This document shows positions 25,832 through 34,438 of a stretch of DNA of 64,000 nt, in pieces. The notes under the pieces were generated by a model that saw only the letters and a program-made list of their open reading frames with translations, ran no database searches and was not told where the DNA came from. This DNA is from Pseudomonas segetis (GTDB lineage: Bacteria > Pseudomonadota > Gammaproteobacteria > Pseudomonadales > Pseudomonadaceae). The position numbers and the translations under genes are program-made. The stretch lies in assembly GCF_900188155.1 (NCBI RefSeq), contig NZ_FZOG01000010.1:50400-114399 (forward strand). Direction: 5' to 3'. Every line of letters starts with the position of its first letter. The first letter of the stretch is position 1.

Positions 25832-25858
25832 AAAAAAGCGCCTTGGCGGCGCTTTTTT
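25832..25858 (+). terminator. Rho-independent terminator of the comEA-like gene
   Basis: An 11-bp stem (AAAAAAGCGCC / GGCGCTTTTTT) with a 5-base loop lies 31 bases after the stop. The flanking A- and T-runs let it stop transcripts from both directions, including read-through from the tRNA genes on the minus strand. Confidence 0.92.
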
Positions 25859-25861
25859 ATT

Positions 25862-25886
25862 GGAACAGAGTGAATGACTCTGTTCC
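25862..25886. repeat. Perfect inverted repeat next to the tRNA-Lys gene
   Basis: GGAACAGAGT (25862-25871) and ACTCTGTTCC (25877-25886) form a perfect 10-bp stem with loop GAATG. It lies three bases after the comEA terminator and 35 bases past the 3' end of the minus-strand tRNA-Lys. No T-run follows on either strand. Confidence 0.85.
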
Positions 25887-25921
25887 TAAGATTCAACTCT
25901 TATCAACAGCAAGAGCGAAAA

Positions 25922-25997
25922 TGGTGGGTCGTGTGGGATTCGAACCTACGACCAATTGGTTAAAAGCCAACTGCTCTACCAACTGAGCTAACGACCC
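25922..25997 (-). tRNA. tRNA-Lys (anticodon UUU)
   Basis: This 76-base tRNA has encoded CCA. The acceptor stem GGGTCGT pairs with ACGACCC, the D-arm reads AGCTCAGTTGGTAGAGC, the anticodon loop carries TTT and the T-loop is GTTCGAATC. It is the last gene of the Asn-Pro-Lys cluster on the minus strand. Confidence 0.97.
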
Positions 25998-26003
25998 AAA
26001 TAA

Positions 26004-26080
26004 TGGTCGGGGTAGGGGGATTCGAACTCCCGACATCCTGCTCCCAAAGCAGGCGCGCTACCGGACTGCGCTATACCCCG
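26004..26080 (-). tRNA. tRNA-Pro (anticodon UGG)
   Basis: This 77-base tRNA has encoded CCA. The acceptor CGGGGTA pairs with TACCCCG, and the anticodon TGG sits in the loop of stem CCTGC/GCAGG. It is the middle gene of the cluster, six bases from tRNA-Lys. Confidence 0.97.
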
Positions 26081-26085
26081 ACAAG

Positions 26086-26161
26086 TGGCTCCACGACCTG
26101 GACTCGAACCAGGGACCCAATGATTAACAGTCATTTGCTCTACCAACTGAGCTATCGCGGA
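26086..26161 (-). tRNA. tRNA-Asn (anticodon GUU)
   Basis: This 76-base tRNA has encoded CCA. The acceptor TCCGCGA pairs with TCGTGGA through one G-U pair, and the anticodon is GTT. It is the first gene of the cluster and lies directly behind its promoter. Confidence 0.97.
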
Positions 26162-26173
26162 ACAACGACGCGT

Positions 26174-26201
26174 ATCCTACTGATTATTAAGGGGAAGTCA
26201 A
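26174..26201 (-). promoter_or_regulatory. Probable sigma-70 promoter of the tRNA-Asn-Pro-Lys cluster
   Basis: Read on the minus strand, TTGACT (26201-26196), a 16-base spacer and TAGGAT (26179-26174) precede the tRNA-Asn 5' end by 12 bases. The -35 matches five of six consensus bases; the -10 matches four. Confidence 0.65.
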
Positions 26202-26218
26202 GCCTCTGACGACCCCTT
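26189..26218. terminator. Hairpin between the aminotransferase gene and the tRNA cluster
   Basis: AAGGGG (26189-26194) pairs with CCCCTT (26213-26218), and an inner GTCA/TGAC pair adds four more base pairs. The T-run is on the plus-strand side, while the gene that needs termination (aminotransferase) is on the minus strand. The hairpin overlaps the -35 box of the tRNA promoter. Confidence 0.55.
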
Positions 26219-26227
26219 TTTTAATAT

Positions 26228-27424
26228 TTAAAGGACTTTGGCGATGGCTTCGGTCACGGCCGGCAGATTTCGCACGTTAAGGGCTGCCACGCAAATGCGG
26301 CCTGTGCCCACGGCATAGATACCGAACTCGGTCTTCAGGCGTTCGACCTGCTCGGTGGTCAGGCCGGAGTAGGAGAACATGCCGCGTTGCTGGGCCACGA
26401 AGCTAAAGTCGCGTTTGGCACCCAATGCCGCCAATTGCTCGACCATGGACAGGCGCATGTTGCGAATGCGGTCACGCATCTCACCCAGCTCGGCTTCCCA
26501 CATTGCACGCAACTCAGGTGTGTTGAGTACGGTGGCGACAACGCTTGCGCCATGGGTTGGCGGGTTGGAGTAGTTGGTGCGGATGACACGTTTAACCTGC
26601 GACAGCACACGGCTGCTTTCATCCGTTGAACTGGTCACGATGGACAATGCGCCAACTCGCTCGCCATACAGCGAGAAAGACTTCGAGAATGAACTTGAAA
26701 CAAAGAAGGTCAGCCCCGACTGTGCAAAGAGGCGAACGGCTGCGGCGTCTTCTTCGATACCATCGCCAAAACCCTGGTAGGCGATATCGAGGAATGGCAC
26801 GTGTTCGCGTTCACGGATAATCTCCAGGATTGCTTGCCAGTCTTCGATGTTCAGGTCGACGCCAGTTGGGTTGTGGCAGCAGGCATGCAGCACAACAACC
26901 GAGCGGGTCGGCAGGTTTTTCAAGTCTTCGAGCATGCCGCCACGGTTTACACCGTTACTGAAGGCATCGTAGTAACGGTAGTTGCGAACCGGGAAGCCCG
27001 CAGCTTCAAACAGGGCGCGATGGTTTTCCCAGCTTGGATCGCTGATTGCAACGCAGGCATCGGGCAGCAGGCGCTTGATGAAGTCGGCGCCGACCTTGAG
27101 AGCGCCGGTGCCGCCCAGCGCTTGAGTGGTAATGACCCGGCCTTCACTGACCAGGCGGGAATTGCTGCCAAACAGCAGGGTCTGAACTGCATGATCGTAG
27201 GCGGCAATGCCTTCAATTGGCAGGTAGCCGCGTGGGGCATGGGCTTCAATACGTGCTTTTTCCGCCTCGGCCACAGCGCGTAGAAGAGGGATGCGGCCTT
27301 CTTCGTTGGTGTATACGCCAACGCCAAGGTTAACCTTATGGGCACGGGTATCAGCGTTGAATGCTTCGTTGAGGCCCAGGATCGGATCGCGCGGAGCCAT
27401 TTCGACGGCGGTGAACAGACTCAT
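26228..27424 (-). CDS. Aromatic/aspartate aminotransferase, class I
   Basis: This 398-residue PLP-dependent enzyme moves amino groups between aspartate or aromatic amino acids and 2-oxo acids. The PLP-lysine motif SSSFSKSFSLYGERVG, the ACCHNPTGVD loop and the final Arg in GRICVAALN are intact. The ATG at 27424 (MSLFTAVEMAPRDPILG) is the family start; an in-frame extension to 27466 has no support. It is divergent from uvrB across 185 bases. It may be aspC or tyrB; the sequence alone does not decide. Confidence 0.93.
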   Translation of the reverse strand: MSLFTAVEMAPRDPILGLNEAFNADTRAHKVNLGVGVYTNEEGRIPLLRAVAEAEKARIEAHAPRGYLPIEGIAAYDHAVQTLLFGSNSRLVSEGRVITTQALGGTGALKVGADFIKRLLPDACVAISDPSWENHRALFEAAGFPVRNYRYYDAFSNGVNRGGMLEDLKNLPTRSVVVLHACCHNPTGVDLNIEDWQAILEIIREREHVPFLDIAYQGFGDGIEEDAAAVRLFAQSGLTFFVSSSFSKSFSLYGERVGALSIVTSSTDESSRVLSQVKRVIRTNYSNPPTHGASVVATVLNTPELRAMWEAELGEMRDRIRNMRLSMVEQLAALGAKRDFSFVAQQRGMFSYSGLTTEQVERLKTEFGIYAVGTGRICVAALNVRNLPAVTEAIAKVL

Positions 27425-27609
27425 GAGTGTGGCAGCTCTGTTTTGAGAGAAGTGGGGGGCAGGCATTCCCGGATGTCTGACATTAGGGAATGCGTCAGTG
27501 GCCCGTTAGTATAGCGGGCTAGATAGCGTGCTGCGACTGCGTATGCATGCTTTTCGCAAGGTATGACGTACTCTATCGGGTCGCGTCACATCGTTTGTTG
27601 AGGTTAGTT

Positions 27610-29625
27610 ATGTCCGATTTTGAACTGGTTACCCGTTTTCAGCCTGCTGGTGATCAGCCAGAGGCAATCCGGCAGATGGTTGAAGGGCTCGAAGCTGGGC
27701 TTTCGCACCAGACTTTGCTTGGGGTAACGGGGTCGGGCAAGACATTCAGCATTGCCAATGTGATTGCCCAGATCAATCGGCCAACGCTGGTGCTGGCACC
27801 CAATAAGACCCTGGCCGCCCAGCTCTATGGCGAGTTCAAGGCATTCTTTCCCAATAATGCGGTCGAGTACTTTGTTTCCTACTACGACTATTATCAGCCT
27901 GAGGCCTATGTACCTTCGTCTGATACCTTTATCGAAAAAGACGCCTCGATAAACGACCATATCGAGCAAATGCGCCTTTCAGCGACCAAGGCGCTGCTGG
28001 AGCGGCCTGACGCTATCATCGTCACCACGGTGTCATGTATCTATGGCTTGGGCAGTCCCGAGCTGTACCTGAAGATGGTGCTGCACGTCGATCGGGGCGA
28101 CAAGATGGATCAGCGGGCCTTGTTGCGCCGCCTGGCTGATCTGCAATACACCCGCAATGACATGGATTTTGCCCGCGCGACCTTTCGCGTTCGTGGTGAT
28201 GTGATTGATATCTTCCCGGCTGAATCCGACCTTGAAGCGATTCGTATCGAGTTGTTCGACGATGAGGTTGAAAGCATTTCCGCCTTCGACCCGCTGACCG
28301 GCGAAGTCATCCGCAAGCTGCCGCGTTTTACCTTCTATCCAAAGAGTCACTACGTGACGCCGCGTGAAACCCTGCTTGAGGCGGTGGAGAAGATCAAGGT
28401 CGAACTGGCCGAGCGCCTTGAATACCTGCGTGGCGCGAACAAACTGGTCGAAGCGCAGCGTCTTGAGCAGCGCACTCGTTTTGATCTGGAAATGATTATC
28501 GAGCTGGGTTACTGCAACGGCATCGAGAACTACTCGCGCTATCTGTCGGGGCGTGATTCCGGCGAAGCGCCGCCGACCCTGTACGACTACCTGCCTGACC
28601 AGGCCTTGCTGGTGATCGACGAATCGCACGTCAGCGTGCCTCAGGTCGGGGCCATGTATAAGGGCGACCGTTCACGCAAGGAGACCCTGGTCGAGTATGG
28701 TTTTCGCTTGCCATCGGCGCTGGATAACCGGCCAATGCGCTTTGAGGAGTGGGAAAACGCCAGCCCGCAGACCATATTCGTCTCGGCAACCCCCGGTCCC
28801 TATGAAGCCGAGCATGCCGGGCGCGTCATTGAGCAGGTGGTGCGCCCGACCGGCCTGGTTGACCCGCAAATTGAAGTGCGGCCGGCGCTGACCCAGGTGG
28901 ATGACTTGCTGTCTGAAATCCAGAAGCGCGTGGCCATTGAAGAGCGTGTCCTGGTCACCACGCTGACCAAGCGCATGGCTGAGGACCTGACCGATTACCT
29001 GGCGGATCACGGTGTTCGGGTGCGCTACCTGCATTCGGATATCGACACTGTTGAGCGCGTCGAGATTATCCGCGACCTGCGTATCGGCGCCTTTGATGTG
29101 TTGGTCGGCATCAACCTGCTGCGCGAAGGGCTGGATATGCCCGAGGTTTCGCTGGTGGCGATCCTCGATGCCGACAAGGAAGGTTTCCTGCGTTCCGAGC
29201 GCTCGCTGATCCAGACCATTGGCCGGGCGGCTCGTAACCTCAATGGCCGGGCCATTCTTTATGCCGATCGCATGACCGGCTCGATGGAGCGGGCGATTGG
29301 CGAGACCGAACGGCGACGTAATAAGCAGATTGCCTATAACGAGGCCAACGGTATCGTGCCCAAGGGGGTGTTCAAGGATGTTCAGGATATTCTTGAGGGC
29401 GCCGTGGTTCCGGGGGCGCGCAGCAACAAGCGCAAGGGCATGGCCAAGGCCGCCGAGGAGCAGGCTCGCTATGAAAATGAGCTGCGCTCGCCAAGCGAAA
29501 TCAGCAAGCGCATTCGTCAGCTTGAGGAAAAAATGTACCAGTTGGCGCGGGATCTGGAGTTCGAGGCCGCAGCGCAAATGCGTGACGAAGTGCAGAAGTT
29601 GCGCGAGCGCCTGCTTAAGGTCTAG
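27610..29625 (+). CDS. uvrB: Excinuclease ABC subunit UvrB
   Basis: UvrB verifies damage and recruits UvrC in nucleotide excision repair. The 671 residues include Walker A (GVTGSGKT, 38-45), the beta-hairpin tyrosine region (EYFVSYYDYYQPEAYVP), the DESH box (VIDESHVSVPQ), helicase motifs V-VI (GINLLREGLDMPEVSLV and QTIGRAARN) and a C-terminal UVR motif (QLEEKMYQLARDLEFEAAAQMRD). The ATG at 27610 with a TTGAGG site fits the family; the open frame upstream to 27547 does not. Confidence 0.97.
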   Translation: MSDFELVTRFQPAGDQPEAIRQMVEGLEAGLSHQTLLGVTGSGKTFSIANVIAQINRPTLVLAPNKTLAAQLYGEFKAFFPNNAVEYFVSYYDYYQPEAYVPSSDTFIEKDASINDHIEQMRLSATKALLERPDAIIVTTVSCIYGLGSPELYLKMVLHVDRGDKMDQRALLRRLADLQYTRNDMDFARATFRVRGDVIDIFPAESDLEAIRIELFDDEVESISAFDPLTGEVIRKLPRFTFYPKSHYVTPRETLLEAVEKIKVELAERLEYLRGANKLVEAQRLEQRTRFDLEMIIELGYCNGIENYSRYLSGRDSGEAPPTLYDYLPDQALLVIDESHVSVPQVGAMYKGDRSRKETLVEYGFRLPSALDNRPMRFEEWENASPQTIFVSATPGPYEAEHAGRVIEQVVRPTGLVDPQIEVRPALTQVDDLLSEIQKRVAIEERVLVTTLTKRMAEDLTDYLADHGVRVRYLHSDIDTVERVEIIRDLRIGAFDVLVGINLLREGLDMPEVSLVAILDADKEGFLRSERSLIQTIGRAARNLNGRAILYADRMTGSMERAIGETERRRNKQIAYNEANGIVPKGVFKDVQDILEGAVVPGARSNKRKGMAKAAEEQARYENELRSPSEISKRIRQLEEKMYQLARDLEFEAAAQMRDEVQKLRERLLKV

Positions 29626-29743
29626 CCCGGAAATGTGTTGGTGGGCGATGTCTTCACCCACCGCAACGGCTGTCGATGCTTAAGTAGACGCTAAGAAACT
29701 TTGCGTTGTCGCCCCTTGAGGCTGTTTTTTGTTCGCCAGGGCA

Positions 29744-30643
29744 TTAGCGTCTACCGAAGATAATCAACATCACACCGCCAAGCGTAATGACGCAGGCCAG
29801 CATCGCCAAGGTGCTTAGCTGTTCATCGAGCAGCAGGTAGCCAAGCAGTAGCGCTACAACCGGATTGATAAAGGCGAAGGTCGAAACCAGGCTTGGCCGC
29901 ACCTCGCGCAGTAACCAGAAGTAAGCGGGATACACGCCCAGGCTAACCGGTAGCACCAGGTAGGCCATCCACAACCATGACTGGCTGCTCAGCGAACCGA
30001 GGTCGAGTTTTTGCCAGTCACCATGCAAGGCGCCGAAGATTGCCAGCAGCAGCGCGCCAATCAACATTTGCAAGCTGAGCCCAAACCAGCTTGAACTGAA
30101 TGCCGGGCGCTGACGCAGCAACCAGGCCCCGGTGGCCCAGATCAGCGTGGCGATAACCACTGTCGCGCCGGCAAACCACTGGGCTGATGAAGCGCTGTTG
30201 CCGAGGCCGTTGCTCATCAACAGGACAATGCCGGTACAGGCAATTGCCAGGCCACACAGTACCCAGAGGGGCGGGCGCTCGCCGAGCAACCATTCCAGCG
30301 CCACGCTCCACAACGGCAGCGTGGTGTAGAGCATTGCCACCATGCCTGTCGGCAGGTATTGGTTGGCGTAGATCAGGGCGCCCTGGCCAATGGCGATCAG
30401 CGACAAACCGCCAATGAAAACGCCGCCGATATCGCTGCGTTTAAACCTGAGTTGCCCACTGGCAAGCACCCAGGTCAGCGCCAGGGCGCCTGCCAGGGTG
30501 AAACGCAGGCTGCCGAGAACGAAAGGCGGCAGCTCGCGAAGCAGGAAGTGATTGGCCAGATAGGTGGTGCCCCAGCCAATGTAGATAACGCTGAAGGCGC
30601 CAATCAGCATCAATGTGCGGGCGCGGGAGTCAGTTGTGGGCAT
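29744..30643 (-). CDS. EamA/DMT family transporter
   Basis: This 299-residue protein is formed almost wholly of ten membrane segments in two EamA repeats (about 10-145 and 155-297). The end signature is FINPVVALLLGYLLLDEQLS. It resembles the YedA/RhaT-like exporters of amino acids or metabolites; the substrate is unknown. It is separated from the efflux genes by 93 bases on the same strand. Confidence 0.88.
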   Translation of the reverse strand: MPTTDSRARTLMLIGAFSVIYIGWGTTYLANHFLLRELPPFVLGSLRFTLAGALALTWVLASGQLRFKRSDIGGVFIGGLSLIAIGQGALIYANQYLPTGMVAMLYTTLPLWSVALEWLLGERPPLWVLCGLAIACTGIVLLMSNGLGNSASSAQWFAGATVVIATLIWATGAWLLRQRPAFSSSWFGLSLQMLIGALLLAIFGALHGDWQKLDLGSLSSQSWLWMAYLVLPVSLGVYPAYFWLLREVRPSLVSTFAFINPVVALLLGYLLLDEQLSTLAMLACVITLGGVMLIIFGRR

Positions 30644-30736
30644 ATTCAGCCTGGTAGATGCACACCGCCGGGTCAGCGGTGCAGGTCGATGTGAAACGGA
30701 TTGCTTGCCCAGCCCGCAAAGCCGGTGCGGTGGCTG

Positions 30737-32293
30737 TCAATGAGCGCCAGCGCCGGCTGTACTCGCATTCGCGGGCAGTTTCTTGGTGAGTAAAACTGCG
30801 GTCATGCTGATGCACAAGGCAATGCCAATCCAGTGGAAGGCGTCATTGTAAGCCATGATCATCGCTTGCTCATGGGTGATTTGGCTGATTCTTGCCAATG
30901 CCGCTTGCTCGCTGCCGAGCTTGTCCGTAAGCATGGCCATGCGTTCCGCGACTTGTGGGTTGCTCGGTACCAGTGACTCACGTAAATAATCGAAGTAAAC
31001 CTTGGCCCTGCTGTCGAGCAGGGTGGCCAGCAAAGCGATGCCGATGGCGCCCCCAAGGTTACGCAGGATATTGAACAGGCTGGATGCGGAGCCCGCGTCC
31101 TGCGGCATGATGTAGGAGGTTGCGATCAGCGATACGGTGACCATCACCATCGGCTGGCCCAGCGCCCGGATAATCTGGATGTGGTTGAACTGTTCCCCGG
31201 CGAAATCCGGGTTGAGCACGCCGGACAAAATACTCGCCGCGCCAAACAGGGCAAAACCCAGCGCGCACAGCCATTTTGGGGAAATCACCTTCATCAACAG
31301 TGGTACCAGCGGAATCAAGAACAGCTGGGGAATGCCCATCCACATGATGACCTGGCCGATCTGCAGGGAGTTGTAGCCTTGGATCTGGGCCAGGTAGAGC
31401 GGCAGCACATAAATCGAGCCATACAGGCCCATGCCCAGGCCGACACTGGAAATGCTGGAAAGACCGAAGTTGCGCTCGCCCAGGATTCGTAAATTGATCA
31501 GTGGCTTGCTGCGGGAAAACTGCAAGATCACAAACAGGATCAGGCTGATGCTGGCAATACTGCCAAGCCCGGCAATCAGGTTGGATTCCAGCCAGTCCTT
31601 GCGATGGCCTTCCTCAAGGAACACTTGCAGGCAGCCAAGCCCGATGCCGAGGGTGACAATACCGGCGTAGTCAGTGCTTTTCAGCAGTTCCCAGTGAGGG
31701 GCTTTCTTTTCCAGGCCGTAGAGCAGGCCTGCGATCATCAGCAGGCCGGGTGGGATATTGATGTAGAAAATGTATTCCCAGCCAAATTGTTCTGTCAGCC
31801 AGCCGCCCAGCGTTGGGCCTATTGAGGGGGCGAAAGTGGCGGTCATGGCAAACAGTGCCATGCCTTTGGCGCGGTGATGTTCCGGCAACTTGATCAGGGT
31901 CAGGGTGAATGCCAGGGGAATCAGTGCGCCGCCGGTAAAGCCTTGCATGGCGCGGAACACGATCATGCTGTCGAGGCTCCAGGCCATCGAGCAGAGCAGG
32001 GATGAAACCAGAAAGCCGATCGAGACCCAGATCGCCAGGCGCCGTGCAGACAGTAGCTGCACCAGCCAGGCGGTGAGTGGAATCATGATGATTTCAGCGA
32101 CCAGGTAGGACGTGGAAATCCACGAACCTTCTTCAAGCGTGGCTGAAAGCGCGCCTTGGATGTCCTTGAGTGATGAATTGGTGATCTGGATGTCGAGCAC
32201 CGCCATGAAGGCGCCCAGCATCACACTCATTACTGCAATCCAGTCGCGCCTGCTGGGTTCGCCAGTCGGTCGGACGAGTTGATCACCCGCCAT
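30737..32293 (-). CDS. DHA2-type MFS multidrug efflux permease (EmrB family)
   Basis: This 518-residue permease has fourteen predicted membrane segments. Family motifs include the N-terminal AVMSVMLGAFMAVLDIQITN, motif A-like LSARRLAIW and motif C-like GPTLGGWLTEQFGWEYIFYINIPPG. With the adjacent HlyD-type adaptor it should form an EmrAB-TolC-like pump for hydrophobic toxic compounds. Its start overlaps the end of the adaptor gene by 11 bases, so the two are coupled. Confidence 0.92.
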   Translation of the reverse strand: MAGDQLVRPTGEPSRRDWIAVMSVMLGAFMAVLDIQITNSSLKDIQGALSATLEEGSWISTSYLVAEIIMIPLTAWLVQLLSARRLAIWVSIGFLVSSLLCSMAWSLDSMIVFRAMQGFTGGALIPLAFTLTLIKLPEHHRAKGMALFAMTATFAPSIGPTLGGWLTEQFGWEYIFYINIPPGLLMIAGLLYGLEKKAPHWELLKSTDYAGIVTLGIGLGCLQVFLEEGHRKDWLESNLIAGLGSIASISLILFVILQFSRSKPLINLRILGERNFGLSSISSVGLGMGLYGSIYVLPLYLAQIQGYNSLQIGQVIMWMGIPQLFLIPLVPLLMKVISPKWLCALGFALFGAASILSGVLNPDFAGEQFNHIQIIRALGQPMVMVTVSLIATSYIMPQDAGSASSLFNILRNLGGAIGIALLATLLDSRAKVYFDYLRESLVPSNPQVAERMAMLTDKLGSEQAALARISQITHEQAMIMAYNDAFHWIGIALCISMTAVLLTKKLPANASTAGAGAH

Positions 32294-33332
32294 GGCTTTG
32301 GTCGTCGCTGATGTCTACGACTACTTCAACCGACATGCCGGGGCGAATCAGGCCATGCAGCGGGTTGTCCTTGTCGAACATCAACTTGACCGGGATACGC
32401 TGCACCACCTTGGTAAAGTTGCCAGTGGCATTGTCTGGTGGCAACAGGCTGAACTGCGCGCCTGATGCGGCGAACAGGCTGTCGACCTTGCCCTTGATCG
32501 GCGTGTCGGGAAAGCTGTCGAAGGTCAGCTCGGCGCTTTGACCTGCACGCATGTGGCCAATTTGGGTTTCCTTGAAGTTGGCCTGGACCCAGATGTCCTG
32601 GTCCGGTACCAGCGACATCAGGTAAGCGCCGGTTTGCACATACTGGCCATTACGAGCGGCACGCTGGCCGACGAAGCCGCTGATAGGCGCACGGATTTCA
32701 GTTCGGCTGATATTGAGCTTGGCTTGTTCAATGTCGGCGCGGGCACTGGCAATTTGTGCGTTGAGGCTCTTGATTTCAGCTTGCAGGGTGTCGATCTGCT
32801 GTTTTTGCGCCTGCAGATCAGCTTCGGCCTTGGCCACTTGGGAGCGGGCAACGCTGCTGTCGGCATCAAGGGTGGTGACGCGTTCTTCCGAGATATAGCC
32901 GGACTGGCGCAATGTGATTGCACGCTGCATATCTATCTTGGCGCGGCTCAGTGTCGCTTGGCTTGCGCTGACATCAGCCTTGCTGGCCGCGATCATGCTG
33001 TTCTGCTGGCTGAGGGTGCTTTGCGTTTGTGCCAGTTGTGCTTCACGCGTGGCCAGGGTGGCCTCGGCGCGTTGCAATGCCAGTTTGAAATCGCTGTTTT
33101 CCAGCTCGACCAGCAGTTGACCCTGTTCGACATGCTGGTTGTCCTGCACCAGTACCTTTTCCACGCGGGCACTGAGCTGGCTTGATACACGGGTAATTTC
33201 GCCCTGGACATATGCGTTGTCGGTCTCTTCATGGAAACGACCGATCAGCCACCAATGTGCAAGAAATGCAGCCGCAATGACCGCAAGGATGGCCAAAAAG
33301 ACAAACAAACGGCGTTTTAATTGGGCGGGCAT
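32283..33332 (-). CDS. HlyD-family membrane fusion protein (EmrA type)
   Basis: This 349-residue periplasmic adaptor has one N-terminal membrane segment (about 9-28), a split lipoyl domain (VSSQLSARVEKVLVQDNQHVEQGQLL, closing with ISGFVGQRAARNGQYVQTGAYLM) around a long alpha-helical coiled coil (about 85-195), and a C-terminal beta barrel. It links the EmrB-like permease to an outer-membrane channel. The divergent LysR gene across 107 bases is the likely regulator. Confidence 0.92.
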   Translation of the reverse strand: MPAQLKRRLFVFLAILAVIAAAFLAHWWLIGRFHEETDNAYVQGEITRVSSQLSARVEKVLVQDNQHVEQGQLLVELENSDFKLALQRAEATLATREAQLAQTQSTLSQQNSMIAASKADVSASQATLSRAKIDMQRAITLRQSGYISEERVTTLDADSSVARSQVAKAEADLQAQKQQIDTLQAEIKSLNAQIASARADIEQAKLNISRTEIRAPISGFVGQRAARNGQYVQTGAYLMSLVPDQDIWVQANFKETQIGHMRAGQSAELTFDSFPDTPIKGKVDSLFAASGAQFSLLPPDNATGNFTKVVQRIPVKLMFDKDNPLHGLIRPGMSVEVVVDISDDQSHGG

Positions 33333-33439
33333 GGTGGCTGACTCAAAGCGTAGACAATAATTCTTGCAAATCTAACAGTGTTCCTTTTCGGCCTCTAGCC
33401 GTTAGACTTCATAAACTTTGTTGCTTATAGGGAACAATC

Positions 33440-34360
33440 ATGGGGTTAGATGATGCGCTGATTTTCACCAGGGTGGTTGAGCATCACAGCTTTACCCAGG
33501 CGGCTAACAGCCTGAATATGCAGAAATCAACGGTGAGTCGACGCATTGTCTTACTCGAAGAGCGCCTGGGGGTGCGTCTGCTGAACCGGACTACGCGCAA
33601 GTTGCGATTGACCGAGGTCGGTGCTGCTTATTACGAGCGCTGCCGGCAGATCATGCTCGACTTCGCCGAAGCCGAGCAGGCGGTCATGCAACTGCAGCAG
33701 GAACCCTCGGGCTTGCTGCGCATTACTGCGGCGGTCGAGTTTGGCCAGCAGTTTCTTGGTCGCGTGCTGGGCGAGTTCATGCGGCAATACCCGAGTATCA
33801 CGGCTGAAGTGGAGTTGACTTCACGCAACGTTGACCCTGTCGAGGAGGGGGTTGATATCGTGATTCTTGTCGGTCAGCCGCAAGACTCGACACTGGTTGC
33901 ACGCAAGTTGTTTGAAGCCCGGTGTAGGTTGTGTGCCAGCCCAGCCTACTTGGCTGCCCATGGGACACCCACTTGCAGTGAGGATTTGGCCCAGCATCGG
34001 GCTATTCTCCTGCAGCGGGACGCCTCCCGGTATTGGCCCTTGCTGGACGACACCATTGCCTGTGAGCGGGTGCTGCTGTGCAACAACATTACATTCGCAC
34101 GCGAAGCGGTATTGGCTGGGGCGGGTATTGCCGCGTTGCCGAACATGATCTGTGAGCTGGCGATTCGCGAAGGGCGCTTGATCGAGTTGCTGCCCGAGGC
34201 CGCCTTGCCAACGGTTGAGGTCTATGCGATCTACCCATCACGGCGCTTCCAGGCGATGAAAGTTAAGACCTTTCTCGATTTCCTGATGAAGAGCCTGGCC
34301 GAACAACAAGCACGTGAACTGGAGCCTGCCATGGCAGGCCTGCTAATATTGGCAACCTGA
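33440..34360 (+). CDS. LysR-family transcriptional regulator
   Basis: This 306-residue regulator has an N-terminal winged helix-turn-helix (residues 1-60; SFTQAANSLNMQKSTVSRRIVLLEERLG) and a substrate-binding domain (about 90-295). It is divergent from the efflux pair, a typical arrangement for a regulator controlling its neighbours and itself. The inducer is unknown. gltX follows 78 bases on but is likely independently expressed. Confidence 0.9.
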   Translation: MGLDDALIFTRVVEHHSFTQAANSLNMQKSTVSRRIVLLEERLGVRLLNRTTRKLRLTEVGAAYYERCRQIMLDFAEAEQAVMQLQQEPSGLLRITAAVEFGQQFLGRVLGEFMRQYPSITAEVELTSRNVDPVEEGVDIVILVGQPQDSTLVARKLFEARCRLCASPAYLAAHGTPTCSEDLAQHRAILLQRDASRYWPLLDDTIACERVLLCNNITFAREAVLAGAGIAALPNMICELAIREGRLIELLPEAALPTVEVYAIYPSRRFQAMKVKTFLDFLMKSLAEQQARELEPAMAGLLILAT

Positions 34361-34438
34361 TCCTCGCTTGAAGAATCCTGCAGCCTGATGCGGTTGCTGG
34401 GTTCCATTGCGCCTCGCACCGCTTGCAAGAGAGCAACC

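Noticed and set aside
28672..29661. Minus-strand open frame (329 codons) opposite uvrB
   Set aside because: It is a reverse-strand shadow of uvrB with no motif or start signal.
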